A stretch of DNA of 64,000 nt from Enterococcus gallinarum NBRC 100675 (lineage in GTDB: Bacteria > Bacillota > Bacilli > Lactobacillales > Enterococcaceae), in NCBI RefSeq assembly GCF_001544275.1, contig NZ_BCQE01000016.1, positions 1-64,000 on the forward strand, read 5' to 3'. Below, piece by piece: positions 1-8,530 of this stretch. The notes under the pieces are model-generated. The model was not told the DNA's origin. It saw only the letters and a list, made by a program, of their open reading frames with translations, and ran no database searches. The translations under genes and the position numbers were made by a program. Numbering within the stretch: the stretch's first letter is position 1; each line of letters begins with the position of its first letter.

Positions 1-2
1 AT

Positions 3-668
3 GACTATTATGGATTTATGGTGGCGAGCCAAAGTAACTTTAATCAATGTGTGGGCAATAAAGATCCTGGAAGTTGTTTATTGATTCTAGGTCGTGGAGG
101 CTATGCGGCAGCAGGTATTACCGAAGGCAGTCCGTATTATCAAGGCGCAATGAGTATCATAAAGTCCTATAACTTAACGGAATATGATGACTTTGCGATC
201 AAACATTGGAATACCCTACCAACAAAAAAATCTTCGCTTATTGCAGGAAAAAGTAAAGGCAATGCGAAAATTTTAGACCGAATCATTGGACGATCTGTAA
301 ATAATGGGGAGTGCTACGGTGGCACGGCGTGGTATGTCTCCCAATTAGGAGGTCCACAATTAATGGGGTCTGGGCATATGTTTGCGATGTTAATAGGGGA
401 AGATTATAACTGGGCAACCTATGGCTGGCAAGTAATCATGAATCCAAAACCAAGTGATTTACAAGCAGGAGATGTGGTCAATTGGCAAGCAGGTGGTGCA
501 CTATCCCCTGGAATTTATGGTCATACTGGTATCATAACAGATGTCTCAAATAATGGACAAAGTTTCTCCACTGTAGAACAGAATGCCGAGCAAGGACGGA
601 TTATGGCTCGGTATCAACGCACGTACAATCAAACAAAAATTCGTAGTCTGGTTCGTAAGGTGAAATAA
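3..668 (+). CDS. CHAP-domain peptidoglycan hydrolase of a conjugation operon (5' end outside window)
   Basis: The reading frame is open to the left edge, so only the C-terminal 221 residues are seen. They contain a CHAP amidase/peptidase domain: the catalytic Cys lies in NNGECYGGTAWYV, the His in IYGHTGIITDV, and the acidic/polar partner in STVEQNA. CHAP enzymes cut the cell-wall peptide or amide bond; in Gram-positive type IV secretion systems they open the wall for the transfer channel (PrgK, CwlT and TcpG-type proteins). A lipoprotein gene follows after 8 bases, the usual order in enterococcal transfer operons. Transfer role is inferred from family and context. Confidence 0.85.
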   Translation, partial: DYYGFMVASQSNFNQCVGNKDPGSCLLILGRGGYAAAGITEGSPYYQGAMSIIKSYNLTEYDDFAIKHWNTLPTKKSSLIAGKSKGNAKILDRIIGRSVNNGECYGGTAWYVSQLGGPQLMGSGHMFAMLIGEDYNWATYGWQVIMNPKPSDLQAGDVVNWQAGGALSPGIYGHTGIITDVSNNGQSFSTVEQNAEQGRIMARYQRTYNQTKIRSLVRKVK

Positions 669-676
669 GAAAGGTA

Positions 677-1225
677 GTGACTAGAAGTGTGAAAAAAGGG
701 ATAATTTTAGTATTTAGTTGGTTATGTTTGATAGGTTTTACTGGTTGTCATTGGTTTTCTTCTGAAAAACAAAAAACACAATTGACAACGACAGAAGATA
801 CAATCGAAGCAGTAAAAGAAATAAGCGAAACTTTTCAAAGTACTGAAAGTAATAGTCAAATTGGTTCATTAGAAGACGAGACAGCGCAACAAATAGATGA
901 AATGACAAAAAATTTCTTAAAAGATTTTGCTAGAAAATGGAGTAATTTCACAGATGTTTATAAACGCAATCAAGCTGTAAGGGACTATATGACAGATCGT
1001 TGTATTAAAGACAATAGTATTGATATAGACCCACATGTACAAATCAATACAACTGGGAAACTTTATCAGGTGACACAAGATGTAGAGAATCCGGATCAAT
1101 ATTTGTTATTTGGAGAAGAAACAACGAATGAGGTCACTCGATTTGTATTACTTCAATTAAAAGTGGATCAAGAATCACAAAAGATTGATGCGATCAAGAT
1201 TTATTATGTACGGAGTGCATATTAA
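677..1225 (+). CDS. Putative transfer-associated lipoprotein
   Basis: 182 residues from a GTG start preceded by AGAAAGG. The N-terminus is a lipoprotein signal with lipobox LIGFTGC, so the mature protein should be lipid-anchored at Cys24. A Thr/Ser/Glu-rich linker follows, then an alpha/beta domain from about residue 75. Small lipoproteins directly after the CHAP hydrolase are typical of enterococcal conjugation operons (PrgL position). Sequence alone does not show the exact role; possibly a channel assembly or surface protein. It is the last recognisable transfer-operon gene here. Confidence 0.65.
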   Translation: MTRSVKKGIILVFSWLCLIGFTGCHWFSSEKQKTQLTTTEDTIEAVKEISETFQSTESNSQIGSLEDETAQQIDEMTKNFLKDFARKWSNFTDVYKRNQAVRDYMTDRCIKDNSIDIDPHVQINTTGKLYQVTQDVENPDQYLLFGEETTNEVTRFVLLQLKVDQESQKIDAIKIYYVRSAY

Positions 1226-1229
1226 AATA

Positions 1230-1376
1230 GAAAATGAACATTCATATTTATTATACACCGAAAAAATAGAGAAAAACAGACTGTTTTTTTAAGAAGAAGT
1301 ATGTCATTCTTTACTTGAAAAAGTTGTTATAGGACAGAAAGGGTAAAACAAAAACGGAAAAAAACGTCTTATTGAA
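1230..1376. repeat. Direct repeat copy A (leader of secreted-protein gene)
   Basis: About 147 bases nearly identical to 2502-2647. Both copies carry the dyads ATGAACATTCAT and AAAAACAGACTGTTTTT and end shortly before the ribosome binding site of a secreted-protein gene. The repeat looks like a duplicated promoter/operator region rather than coding DNA, because no frame is conserved. Confidence 0.8.
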
Positions 1377-1430
1377 CAGCTTAAAAGGATAAAAATTGAT
1401 AAACAATAATACTTTTCAGGAGGGATAAAA

Positions 1431-2048
1431 ATGAGTCGTTTTTTTAAATTTTTTTCATTATTAGGTGTAATGTTGATTGGATTAAGTATATTAGTCGGTG
1501 CTGGAACTAGTGTTTATGCTTCAGAAGAAAATAATGATAATGTAACTTATGTGAATAAATTGAAAAACGAAGTACATGACATTTATACTAAGTTAATTCG
1601 ATACGATAGTTCCCTTGAGAGATATGTAGTTAATGATTCCCTTGTTGCATCAATATATAAAACTGATAAGGAAATTCAAGGAATTTACTATTTGAAAGAC
1701 GCATTGAATAATAAGAAAAAAGAAAGTTCTATAGTTTCTGCTACAACTCTTCTTTCATCAGCTATTGATGAATCTAATTATATTTTGGATGGGAATGATA
1801 TAAATAAATTGTTACCTGCTAATATGTTTTCTGAACGCTCTGCATGGGATACAATTACAAAGTGTATTCAAGAAGCTTGGAAAGGAGCAATTAGTTTAGT
1901 TACTATAAAAGGAATTGTTAATTTGTTAAAAGCTGGTAAATTTGAAGCTGCAGCTGCAAAATTAGCTACTTCTCTTGGAGGAAAAATTTTAGGTGTTGCA
2001 GCAGCTGCAGCATTTTTACTTACTTGTGGTGCAACCGAGGCAAGTTAA
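1431..2048 (+). CDS. Secreted protein with Ala/Gly-rich hydrophobic C-terminus (bacteriocin-like)
   Basis: 205 residues, AGGAGGG ribosome binding site. A Sec signal peptide ends at SVYAS (about residue 30) and closely resembles the signal of the PLA2-like protein at 3363 (shared LGV-LI-LS...AG-SVYAS pattern). A charged region of about 110 residues follows. The C-terminal 60 residues are an amphipathic/hydrophobic, Ala-rich stretch (GKFEAAAAKLATSLGGKILG and beyond) that could insert in membranes. No catalytic motif is visible. An effector or bacteriocin role is inferred from signal, tail and neighbours; family not recognised. Confidence 0.6.
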   Translation: MSRFFKFFSLLGVMLIGLSILVGAGTSVYASEENNDNVTYVNKLKNEVHDIYTKLIRYDSSLERYVVNDSLVASIYKTDKEIQGIYYLKDALNNKKKESSIVSATTLLSSAIDESNYILDGNDINKLLPANMFSERSAWDTITKCIQEAWKGAISLVTIKGIVNLLKAGKFEAAAAKLATSLGGKILGVAAAAAFLLTCGATEAS

Positions 2049-2086
2049 TTTAATAAGAAGTATAAGATTATAAATTTTGTTGGGAA

Positions 2087-2143
2087 TTTACTAGAGTACA
2101 TATAGTTTATTGAATAAGAAATTATATGTACTCTCTAGTAGTT
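2087..2143. terminator. Stem-loop between convergent genes
   Basis: ACTAGAGTACATATA pairs with TATATGTACTCTCTAGT across about 20 bases. It lies between the convergent genes at 1431 and 2151 and probably ends transcription from both sides. Confidence 0.6.
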
Positions 2144-2150
2144 ATTTACA

Positions 2151-2333
2151 TTATTTATACTCTTTTTTTATATAATGAATAGTACTTATTATATCTATCA
2201 GGAAACAAGAAAGTGTAATAATAAAAAGAAATTGTGTAAATGGGATATTTTTAATGAAATGGAATGTTGTATTAGTTAGATAAATGAGATAAACAAAAAT
2301 TCTAATTAATTGAAAATAAAAAGATTTTCTCAT
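2151..2333 (-). CDS. Small two-helix membrane protein, possible partner of the 1431 protein
   Basis: 60 residues with two hydrophobic segments (about 8-25 and 33-52) and a Lys-rich C-terminus (HYIKKEYK). The start ATG has AAAGGA about 10 bases upstream. It converges on the secreted protein at 1431, the only other gene in this interval, so an immunity role is conceivable. Short length makes it uncertain that the gene is real. Confidence 0.4.
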   Translation of the reverse strand: MRKSFYFQLIRIFVYLIYLTNTTFHFIKNIPFTQFLFIITLSCFLIDIISTIHYIKKEYK

Positions 2334-2501
2334 AACTTATTTTCCTTTCTTTTATAATTCAATGGATGAAAGTTCATTATCCAAATATTATTGTCCAATG
2401 ATTATTGTAAAGATATTTGCCATAATATAAAAGTAACGAATCATAAACTTCTAAATAATATAATTTTATGAATGTATATTTTAGAATATGAATTAGAATA
2501 A

Positions 2502-2647
2502 AAAATGAACATTCATGTTTATTATACACCGAAAAAATAGAAAAAAACAGACTGTTTTTTTTAGAAGAAGTATGTCAATCTTTACTTGAAAAAAGTTGTT
2601 ATAGGACAGAAAGGATAAAACAAAAACGGAAAAAATATGTCTTATGA
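2502..2647. repeat. Direct repeat copy B (leader of bacteriocin gene)
   Basis: Second copy of the 1230-1376 sequence, differing at scattered single bases, ending 44 bases before the bacteriocin start codon. Shared control of 1431 and 2691 is the simplest explanation. Confidence 0.8.
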
Positions 2648-2690
2648 ATAACTACAAGAACTATTCTATTTTTTAGGAGATGGATACGAG

Positions 2691-2954
2691 ATGAAAAAAC
2701 TAATTGGCTATAGTGTGATGTGTATTGGTTTTGTCGGTGTGGGACTGTTTTTATCAACTGAATCTGCTTCTGCGGCTGAATGGTATAATCCTATTTGGTA
2801 TAATTCGAACATTGAATGTCAAAAAGGCTATCCTTATGGTCCGACAAATCTAAAAAATGGAAAATGTCGTGTTCGTTGGGACGGTGTAGTAAATGATACC
2901 ATTGGAAATATGACTGATGCAGCAATTAACGGTATGTATGGAAACAAACACTAA
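2691..2954 (+). CDS. Sec-dependent two-cysteine bacteriocin precursor (divergent pediocin-like)
   Basis: 87 residues with a Sec signal ending ESASA-A (about residue 29), leaving a mature peptide of about 58 residues. It holds two cysteines (Cys43 and Cys59) that could form a disulfide. Around the second Cys, KCRVRW followed by D, GVVNDTIGN and AINGMYGNKH resembles the KC-V-W and helical half of class IIa bacteriocins. The N-terminal half has YNSNIEC instead of YGNGVxC, and 15 residues rather than 4 separate the cysteines. The next gene encodes an enterocin-A-type immunity protein, which strongly supports a pore-forming bacteriocin. Confidence 0.7.
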   Translation: MKKLIGYSVMCIGFVGVGLFLSTESASAAEWYNPIWYNSNIECQKGYPYGPTNLKNGKCRVRWDGVVNDTIGNMTDAAINGMYGNKH

Positions 2955-2974
2955 TACTATGAAAGGATAAGTCA

Positions 2975-3292
2975 ATGGACAAAGAAATTGCTATTTCACT
3001 ATTAGAAAAGTTTAAAAAATGTTTGATTGTTTCTAAGGATCAAGAACCTATAAAAAAGGTTATTCAAGAGTTAGATCTAACATTGCAAGACCTTAAAGTA
3101 AATAATTACGAGGGAATTACTTTACCTATTCGATTATCTGAATTTACAAATAAAGTAAACTTGGCATTTGCTTTTGAAGGATTACGTTTATCGGAAGAAC
3201 AAAGTAAGAGTTGGGAGTTGTTAAAAGAAGCTGTTATTAAAGGAAGACAAGGAGATAGAGTAGGGCTTTCTATGTTGTTAGGTATAATGTGA
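2975..3292 (+). CDS. Bacteriocin immunity protein, enterocin A immunity type
   Basis: 105 residues, no signal peptide, predicted all-alpha. Pattern and length (LLEKFKKCL, LDLTLQDLKV, LPIRLSEFTNKV, a C-terminal helix rich in Lys/Glu) match the four-helix EntA_Immun family, which protects producers of class IIa bacteriocins from the cytoplasmic side by blocking the mannose-PTS receptor complex. It starts 20 bases after the bacteriocin stop with its own AAAGGA site, so the two form an operon. Confidence 0.75.
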   Translation: MDKEIAISLLEKFKKCLIVSKDQEPIKKVIQELDLTLQDLKVNNYEGITLPIRLSEFTNKVNLAFAFEGLRLSEEQSKSWELLKEAVIKGRQGDRVGLSMLLGIM

Positions 3293-3362
3293 TAATTATT
3301 TCAATGTAACATAATTGAGATTTCTCAAAAGTAACTTAAAACTATTTAGAGGAGGAGAAATT

Positions 3363-4010
3363 ATGAAAAGAATAGTTAAAATATTGGGTGTTTTAGGTGT
3401 TTTGTTAATAAGTTTAAGTACTTTTGTTAGTGCCGGAGCAAGTGTGTATGCCTCTGATTTAGAAGATCAGTTACTATTTGAGTCTGATGTTACTACAACA
3501 AGTGAAGATCAATCACAATTGAAATTGTTGTTAAGCGATGTAGAAAAATATATAGACTTCGATGGAGATAAATTTTTTAATGTTGAGAATGCTCTTGCCA
3601 ACAATGAAAGTCAAGATGTGATTGCTATTGGAGAAGCTTATAATGATATGCTTAATGACGAACGTCAAGGAAACATAGGGAATATTAACAGAAAAAAACG
3701 TGCTATAATTAATGGTTTGTCTCATTATGGAAATTGGTGCGGTAAAGGAAATAATGGTAAAAAACCTATAGATGTATTAGATGAACAATGTAAAAAACAT
3801 GATAAGTGTTATGAATCTAATGGGCAATGGAATTCTGAATGTGATAAACAGTTAGTTTGGAATATTGCAAAAAACTTTGGTGCTATAAATAAAATCGGTT
3901 GGCATGCTAGAACCTATGCCGTTGCTGCAATAGTATTGTTTGCAGGAAAAGTAGGAGGAACAGCATTGTTAAAACAACAATTTCCTGAATTGGCACCATT
4001 TTTACCATAG
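3363..4010 (+). CDS. Secreted phospholipase A2-like protein
   Basis: 215 residues from the ATG after GAGGAGGAG; an upstream in-frame start lacks such a site. Signal peptide to SVYAS (about 30), then a pro-like region (YIDFDGDKFFNVENALAN, VIAIGEAYNDML), then basic RKKRA, then the PLA2 core: YGNWCGKG and CKKHDKCYE with the His146-Asp147 dyad, and a second Cys pair. This is the compact prokaryotic PLA2 fold that hydrolyses the sn-2 ester of phospholipids. It ends in a hydrophobic segment. Pro-region and Lys-Arg-Ala site suggest processing after secretion. A paralogue is at 38854; small membrane proteins follow both. Confidence 0.75.
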   Translation: MKRIVKILGVLGVLLISLSTFVSAGASVYASDLEDQLLFESDVTTTSEDQSQLKLLLSDVEKYIDFDGDKFFNVENALANNESQDVIAIGEAYNDMLNDERQGNIGNINRKKRAIINGLSHYGNWCGKGNNGKKPIDVLDEQCKKHDKCYESNGQWNSECDKQLVWNIAKNFGAINKIGWHARTYAVAAIVLFAGKVGGTALLKQQFPELAPFLP

Positions 4011-4021
4011 GAGAGTAGTTA

Positions 4022-4330
4022 ATGATTAGTAATTGGAAAAATAGTGATTTACTGACGAAAGTTGGACTAGCTATTGCGGGACTTGTTTTTGTTGTTATTC
4101 CATTTTCTGGCCTAGTTTTAGAATCATTTGGTATTAAATTAGTGCGTTTCAATTTTCTTTTCTTTTTATATGTATTGGCAGAACTCTGTTTTCTATTATC
4201 TAAAAAATGGAAGTATGCTGTGATTTTTACATTTGGCTGTATTGTTCTATTCGCTATAACTTTAGGATTATCTGAAGCACTTTGGTATTACTTAGATAAA
4301 TATTTTAATATTGATATTTCTAACAGGTAA
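4022..4330 (+). CDS. Small three-helix membrane protein after the PLA2-like gene
   Basis: 102 residues, 11 bases after the PLA2-like gene with AGGAGAG overlapping that gene's end. Three hydrophobic segments (about 12-33, 41-58, 64-85). No known domain seen. Position, size and topology suggest an immunity partner protecting the producer membrane from the secreted lipase-like protein; this is inference. Confidence 0.6.
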   Translation: MISNWKNSDLLTKVGLAIAGLVFVVIPFSGLVLESFGIKLVRFNFLFFLYVLAELCFLLSKKWKYAVIFTFGCIVLFAITLGLSEALWYYLDKYFNIDISNR

Positions 4331-4436
4331 AATATTGTTGAAAAAATAGTTGTTATTCAAATTATAAAATGATTGTGTATCTGAAGGTTTATTATTTGCT
4401 TATGATGTCGCTTCTTTGATTTTTGAGGTGGTACAT

Positions 4437-4628
4437 GTGGTTTTTAGAATTCTAAAAAATAAAAAAATAGTTATATTTATTTATTCGTTTATTAGTGTTT
4501 TTCTATCAACATTAATTTGGTATAGCATAAAAAATCACCAATTTTTAGCAAATATTGGTGATTGCATTGCAATAGCATTCATTGCTTCAATGGTAGCTGT
4601 ATTGATAAGTTTTTTAGAAAATAAGTAG
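4437..4628 (+). CDS. Small two-helix membrane protein
   Basis: 63 residues from GTG, chosen because GAGGTGG sits 5 bases upstream; the in-frame TTG at 4416 has no such site. Two hydrophobic segments separated by a short polar loop (KNHQFLANIGD). It is the last gene before a terminator, so probably part of the PLA2-like operon. Confidence 0.5.
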   Translation: MVFRILKNKKIVIFIYSFISVFLSTLIWYSIKNHQFLANIGDCIAIAFIASMVAVLISFLENK

Positions 4629-4649
4629 AGCTATTGTAGAATCGGAATA

Positions 4650-4700
4650 AAGAAGGTCTCTGTTTCAAAATACATTCATTGAAAATAGAGACCTTTCTTT
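4650..4700 (+). terminator. Rho-independent terminator
   Basis: AAGGTCTCTGTTTC pairs with a downstream AATAGAGACCTTTCTTT arm. It closes the 3363-4628 gene set and could also serve the reverse-strand pseudogene. Confidence 0.7.
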
Positions 4701-4701
4701 A

Positions 4702-5101
4702 TTAGGGAAAAGACTTAGATATGGTAGGCCAGTAAGTGTCAGATATTTCTTCATCAAAGTAGGAATAATAGCTTCCTTCAAGTTCGATTGTGTAGAGTAT
4801 GATCTCACTTGATACTGAATAAGTATCTGTTAATATTTTTTCTAATTTTTTAATTGAGTGGATAAATGACATAAGTTGGAATGAGGATTTTTATCTATTT
4901 CTTTTTGCCAATTCTGTATGATTTGATCTAATTTTCGTCTTTCTTTTCTAGTTAATTGTATCTTTTTTTTTGGAGGTTATAGCTACATTTTGTTTTCTTT
5001 GCAATTAACGAGATATTTATACCAAAACCAGCAAGTTCATTGTCTGGATTTTGGCAAACTGAGTAATCTTCTTCAATGAATTCATAATCTTGTTGTTTCA
5101 T
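4702..5101 (-). pseudogene. Decayed hypothetical gene
   Basis: Read from the ATG at 5101 (MKQQDYEFIEEDYSVC and on) the protein continues through three frames for about 130 residues, ending YFDEEISDTYWPTISKSFP. Two frame changes fall in A-runs (near 4970 and 4833), each explained by loss of one A. No family recognised. Confidence 0.5.
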
Positions 5102-5178
5102 AGCTTAGTCCTTTCTTTTAGTTATTTTTCTCCTCTTGTCCCCAAATTTCAATAATTGGTTTGTATGGCAGATTATAC

Positions 5179-5236
5179 TGTAAATTACAAAAGGTGATAA
5201 TTATTTAATTATCTTTTGTAATTTACAGTTTTTTTT
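5179..5236. terminator. Strong hairpin
   Basis: CTGTAAATTACAAAAG pairs almost perfectly with CTTTTGTAATTTACAG, followed by T8. It separates the reverse-strand pseudogene region from the gene relic at 5253. Confidence 0.75.
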
Positions 5237-5252
5237 ATTTGGAAGGTGTTTA

Positions 5253-5580
5253 ATGATAGTTTGTGAATGGGTAGTTGAAACTATTGTTTGTAAGCCTGAT
5301 TATTCGTATTGTGGATATTCTTTTACAATTGAAGCAATTTCTAATTCAAAAAAAGTAGCGTTTGACATTGTAAAATTGAAAACGAAAGAAGAATTGAAAA
5401 GGATAACCATGACTACGAGTGAATAAATACTTGTTGGATTGAATTAAAGAAATCTTATAGATTGAGTAAATATCAACGCTTTGTAAGACTAAAAGAAAGC
5501 ATTAGACCACGGAAGGCTATTTCAAACATTTTAAACAGTCCTTTCTGGAAATTGAGAGAATACGAAGAATATTGTAACTG
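5253..5580 (+). pseudogene. Frameshifted hypothetical gene
   Basis: An ATG with GGAAGGTG upstream gives 57 codons (MIVCEWVVETIVCKPDYSYC and on) and stops at 5424. Coding resumes in another frame (NTCWIELKKSYRLSKYQRF, SIRPRKAISNIL, FWKLREYEEYC) to 5580, so one gene appears broken by a frameshift near 5415. Not recognised. Confidence 0.4.
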
Positions 5581-6156
5581 AAATACAAATCCACTGACAG
5601 TACAAGGCTATTTTGATTTGCGAAAATTTCTGATTGATGAACAAATTTGAAGACGTTATACGATTCCTCGTTGTGAATTTAATCAGTTTCTAAAAAGTGT
5701 TCATTCTTGCTCTTTACCTAAAATTGGGTAGAAAAGAGATATTTTAAATATGTGTAGGGTTGAGTCAATACTACTGGATTCGATAACCAAGCTTTAAAGT
5801 AGTATACCCTTTATCAAAGCTTATAACTGTCGTTTTAGCTTAGGCGGGAACCAAGCTGTTTGCAAGAGGTAGTGTGACTGCATGGTAAACGACAGGCTCA
5901 AAAAATTATTTGTTAAAGAATATTCTTTAATCAAGTAATTTAAATTCAATAATTAGCTATTTAAATTGGGTAAGGTATTGATTTCTATAATTAAAAGGCG
6001 GGGGAAAGAAGGTCTTTTCATGTTTAGGGTAAAAATGTATCGAATGCTTGTATTTTAAATACATAGGACTACCCTGCTTTTTAATTTTTGCATGATGGTT
6101 CTATAATAATGGTTCGATTCCACCTCGCACTGTTAAAAATAATAGGGGAAGAGTAT
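5581..6156. other. Non-coding stretch with an inverted repeat
   Basis: No convincing gene. CTGTCGTTT at 5827-5835 pairs with AAACGACAG at 5887-5895, enclosing about 50 bases. Near 6106-6118 a short T-arm-like string occurs without a tRNA around it. Confidence 0.4.
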
Positions 6157-6417
6157 ATGGATAAAAATGAATTAATAAGAACAAAAAGAGAAATGGAAAG
6201 TGTGTTTAAATGTGAAGTGCTATTTTGTAGTGGCGGTGAAGAGATTGCAGTAGATATTTTCGAACATCAAATTTGTTATGATGTACGTTGTTATCCCTAT
6301 GTTTTAAAGACCATTTACATGGATTCAGAAAACAAGTTATCAGATATAGGACTGCAAATTATATTTTTAGCACAAAAATATCTATGGAAACTGGTGGAAG
6401 AAATTTTTAGTAGTTAA
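6157..6417 (+). CDS. Hypothetical 86-residue protein
   Basis: Starts at the ATG with AGGGGAAGAG upstream. Soluble, with N-terminal helix (NELIRTKREMESVF) and a short beta region around FCSGGEEIAVDIF. No signal, membrane segment or known motif. Looks like a small accessory gene of the mobile element. Confidence 0.5.
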   Translation: MDKNELIRTKREMESVFKCEVLFCSGGEEIAVDIFEHQICYDVRCYPYVLKTIYMDSENKLSDIGLQIIFLAQKYLWKLVEEIFSS

Positions 6418-6610
6418 AAATAGGTAACTAATTTTTAGAAAGGAATTTATGATGAAGTTCAAAGAATAGACAAAGAAACAGAAAAAAATAAAGCTAAAGT
6501 AAACAAATAGGAAATAGAAGTCTAATAAAATGTGGAGGTGGAGAAATGATTGGTATTCGTGGCTCGCCTATTTTTTTGTCAAAATAGGTAGAGAAATAGG
6601 AGGTTTCGAT

Positions 6611-6748
6611 ATGGAAAAAGAACAAGAAAAAACTGTTAAATATGATTGTCCGCGGTATGGCGTTTCAATTATAGAGTTGGGTATAGATAATGAATATGGT
6701 TTTTCATGTGATACGTGTAATTATCCTTATCCAGATGATGATGAATAA
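6611..6748 (+). CDS. Small zinc-ribbon-like protein
   Basis: 45 residues from ATG after GGAGG. Cysteines in YDCPRYG and SCDTCNY; the first motif has Cys-Pro-Arg-Tyr where a second Cys would be expected, so a metal site may be incomplete. Acidic tail PYPDDDE. Confidence 0.4.
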   Translation: MEKEQEKTVKYDCPRYGVSIIELGIDNEYGFSCDTCNYPYPDDDE

Positions 6749-6768
6749 ATAAAAGAGGGGAAAAACTA

Positions 6769-7115
6769 ATGAAAAAACAACGATTATTCAAGGATTAGCA
6801 ACTATTACAATTTTAGTAGGTATGATAATGCCTGTCGTTGTACAAGCGCAAGAAGGCGGACAAGTGCCTGATGAAGTGGCACAGACTTTCTTTCAGCGTA
6901 CAAAAAGTAATTCTATTTTAGATGCACCTAAAGCATTTTCAGTGACAGATGATAACGAAGCAAGCGCAAATTCTTATGAAAATCAATCTGAGCAAATGTG
7001 TTCATATGGTAGCATTAATGATCGTTTTACTGAGGTACAAATTGAGCCCATGATACCAGCAGATAGAAAAGCTGATGAAAATGAACAAATTATTGATGCT
7101 ACAGAAATAAAATAA
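6769..7115 (+). pseudogene. Secreted protein gene with signal-peptide frameshift
   Basis: ATG at 6769 with AGAGGGG is followed by a run of six A; with seven, the frame reads MKKTTIIQGLATITILVGM into an intact C-terminal part with a signal cleavage site at VQAQE. As written, translation stops at codon 10. The mature part is acidic and has no recognised domain. Could be decay or phase-OFF state; see findings. Confidence 0.5.
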
Positions 7116-7125
7116 GGCAACGAAA

Positions 7126-7185
7126 AAATAAAAAAGGCTCTATCTACCATAGTTAGTATTTGTAGAGAGAAGCCTTTTATTAATT
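7126..7185 (+). terminator. Rho-independent terminator
   Basis: AAAAGGCTCTATCTAC pairs with GTAGAGAGAAGCCTTTT, followed by a T-rich tract. Confidence 0.75.
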
Positions 7186-7344
7186 GGAGGAATTAAATTG
7201 CCTGTGACTTTAAAAACAATTCTATGTTTATACGTTAAATTGACTTTGTTAGATAAACTGTGTCTCTTTATTTATTTTGCAAAATCAATAAATGTAATGT
7301 AGTTCGTTCTCCGTATATTTTTAAAAATAATTACTGATGTTTCC

Positions 7345-8205
7345 TTATATATAATTTAAAAGGAATATTATAGCAATAGGGAAGATTGCTAAAAATAGTA
7401 AAAAAACTATTCTTGGTATTGCAACTTTAAGCAGCTTGTAGTCTGGTTTTGTGTATTCTGTTTCAAAAACAATTTTAATCAACACAGTTGCTATTGTCCA
7501 TAAAAAGATTAATACAAGAACAATGATAAACGGGGTAAGACTTTTTAAATAGCTAAAAAAATCTTGTATTTGGGAGAACGAAAAATCAATTCTAGTAACA
7601 TCAATTCTTCCCACAACTTTTTCGCATAAAAAATATACTATTGAAATAATTAGGTATATGATGGCGTTAAATATTGAAGCGAAATTAATTTTTTTAAACA
7701 AATTTTTAATAATTAATACTAGACACATTAAAGCAATTAATATAAGAATATTTTTAATCGTTGGTATTATTGCTTGATATGAAGATATTGCGACAAATGA
7801 TACAATTGATTCTTGGACATTATCAAAGTTTGCAAAAGGCAAATTTGGTAAGGGATAAATATAGGTCCATAAGTTATTTGCATAAATCAAAATAAGAAAA
7901 ACGAAAGAAAACCTAGATAAACCATTACTAATATAATCAATATTTTGTTGCTTTGTTGATAAGCGTTGTTGAGATTCTCTTAAATATGAAATTTTTTCTG
8001 AAACTTCTATTTTACGATTATCCTCATAATAATAGTTATTTCCGTTTGTATTTTCCATGTGTATTTGTTTTTTTACTTGATTATTTATTTTTTTTTCTTT
8101 TTGCGAATTAAGATATGTTAATAGAGAGATGACGAAACCAGCAATGGGAGCAATTGACAAAGCGACATAATCAATAATATTTTTTTAATTTTCCATATGT
8201 TACTC
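7345..8205 (-). pseudogene. Multi-pass membrane protein with early in-frame stop
   Basis: The best ribosome site (GGAGTAAC) and ATG are at about 8196, but codon 4 is TAA in the same frame; the remainder (about 284 residues) is open, and a TTG at 8160 could restart it. One hydrophobic N-terminal segment is followed by a charged cytoplasmic-type region (residues 20-80, with NGNNYYYEDNRKI) and then four or five membrane helices. No family recognised; the architecture would fit a membrane effector or sensor. Confidence 0.45.
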
Positions 8206-8444
8206 CTTTCACAATTATAGTTAAATTTTATCATAATAGTAATTTTTTTGTCTAGATTGTTTGTATTTGTTATTGATAAAATAAAGTTTTTTTGAGTTAT
8301 ATTGATTGGTATTATAAAGGTTTGAGGGTTCGGAAATGACGCAGAACGTTGATTTGGCGTGTTTTATCCGTTGTATTTTTAAGTATATGTCATTTTTCTT
8401 TTCAAATGGTAAAACAAATTGTTGTTAAATGGCAATTTTTTCTT
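8206..8444. other. Non-coding interval upstream of membrane gene
   Basis: AT-rich, holds the presumed reverse-strand promoter of the 7345 gene. Nothing else supported. Confidence 0.3.
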
Positions 8445-8494
8445 AAAAAGAACTTCTATTATTAATTACAAACAAATAACAGAAGTTCTTTTTA
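8445..8494. terminator. Bidirectional hairpin
   Basis: AAAAAGAACTTCT pairs with AGAAGTTCTTTTT, so it is A-rich before and T-rich after the stem. Confidence 0.75.
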
Positions 8495-8530
8495 TTTAGC
8501 TTAGTAATTCTTGTTATAGTTGTTTAAAAA

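Noticed and set aside
5827-5895. Possible group II intron or transposon end
   Set aside because: Only a 9-bp inverted repeat is present; no domain V structure, no reverse transcriptase or transposase nearby.
6100-6135. GGTTCGATTCC string resembling a tRNA T-arm
   Set aside because: No acceptor, D-arm or anticodon stem can be drawn around it, and the T-stem itself pairs for only about three bases.
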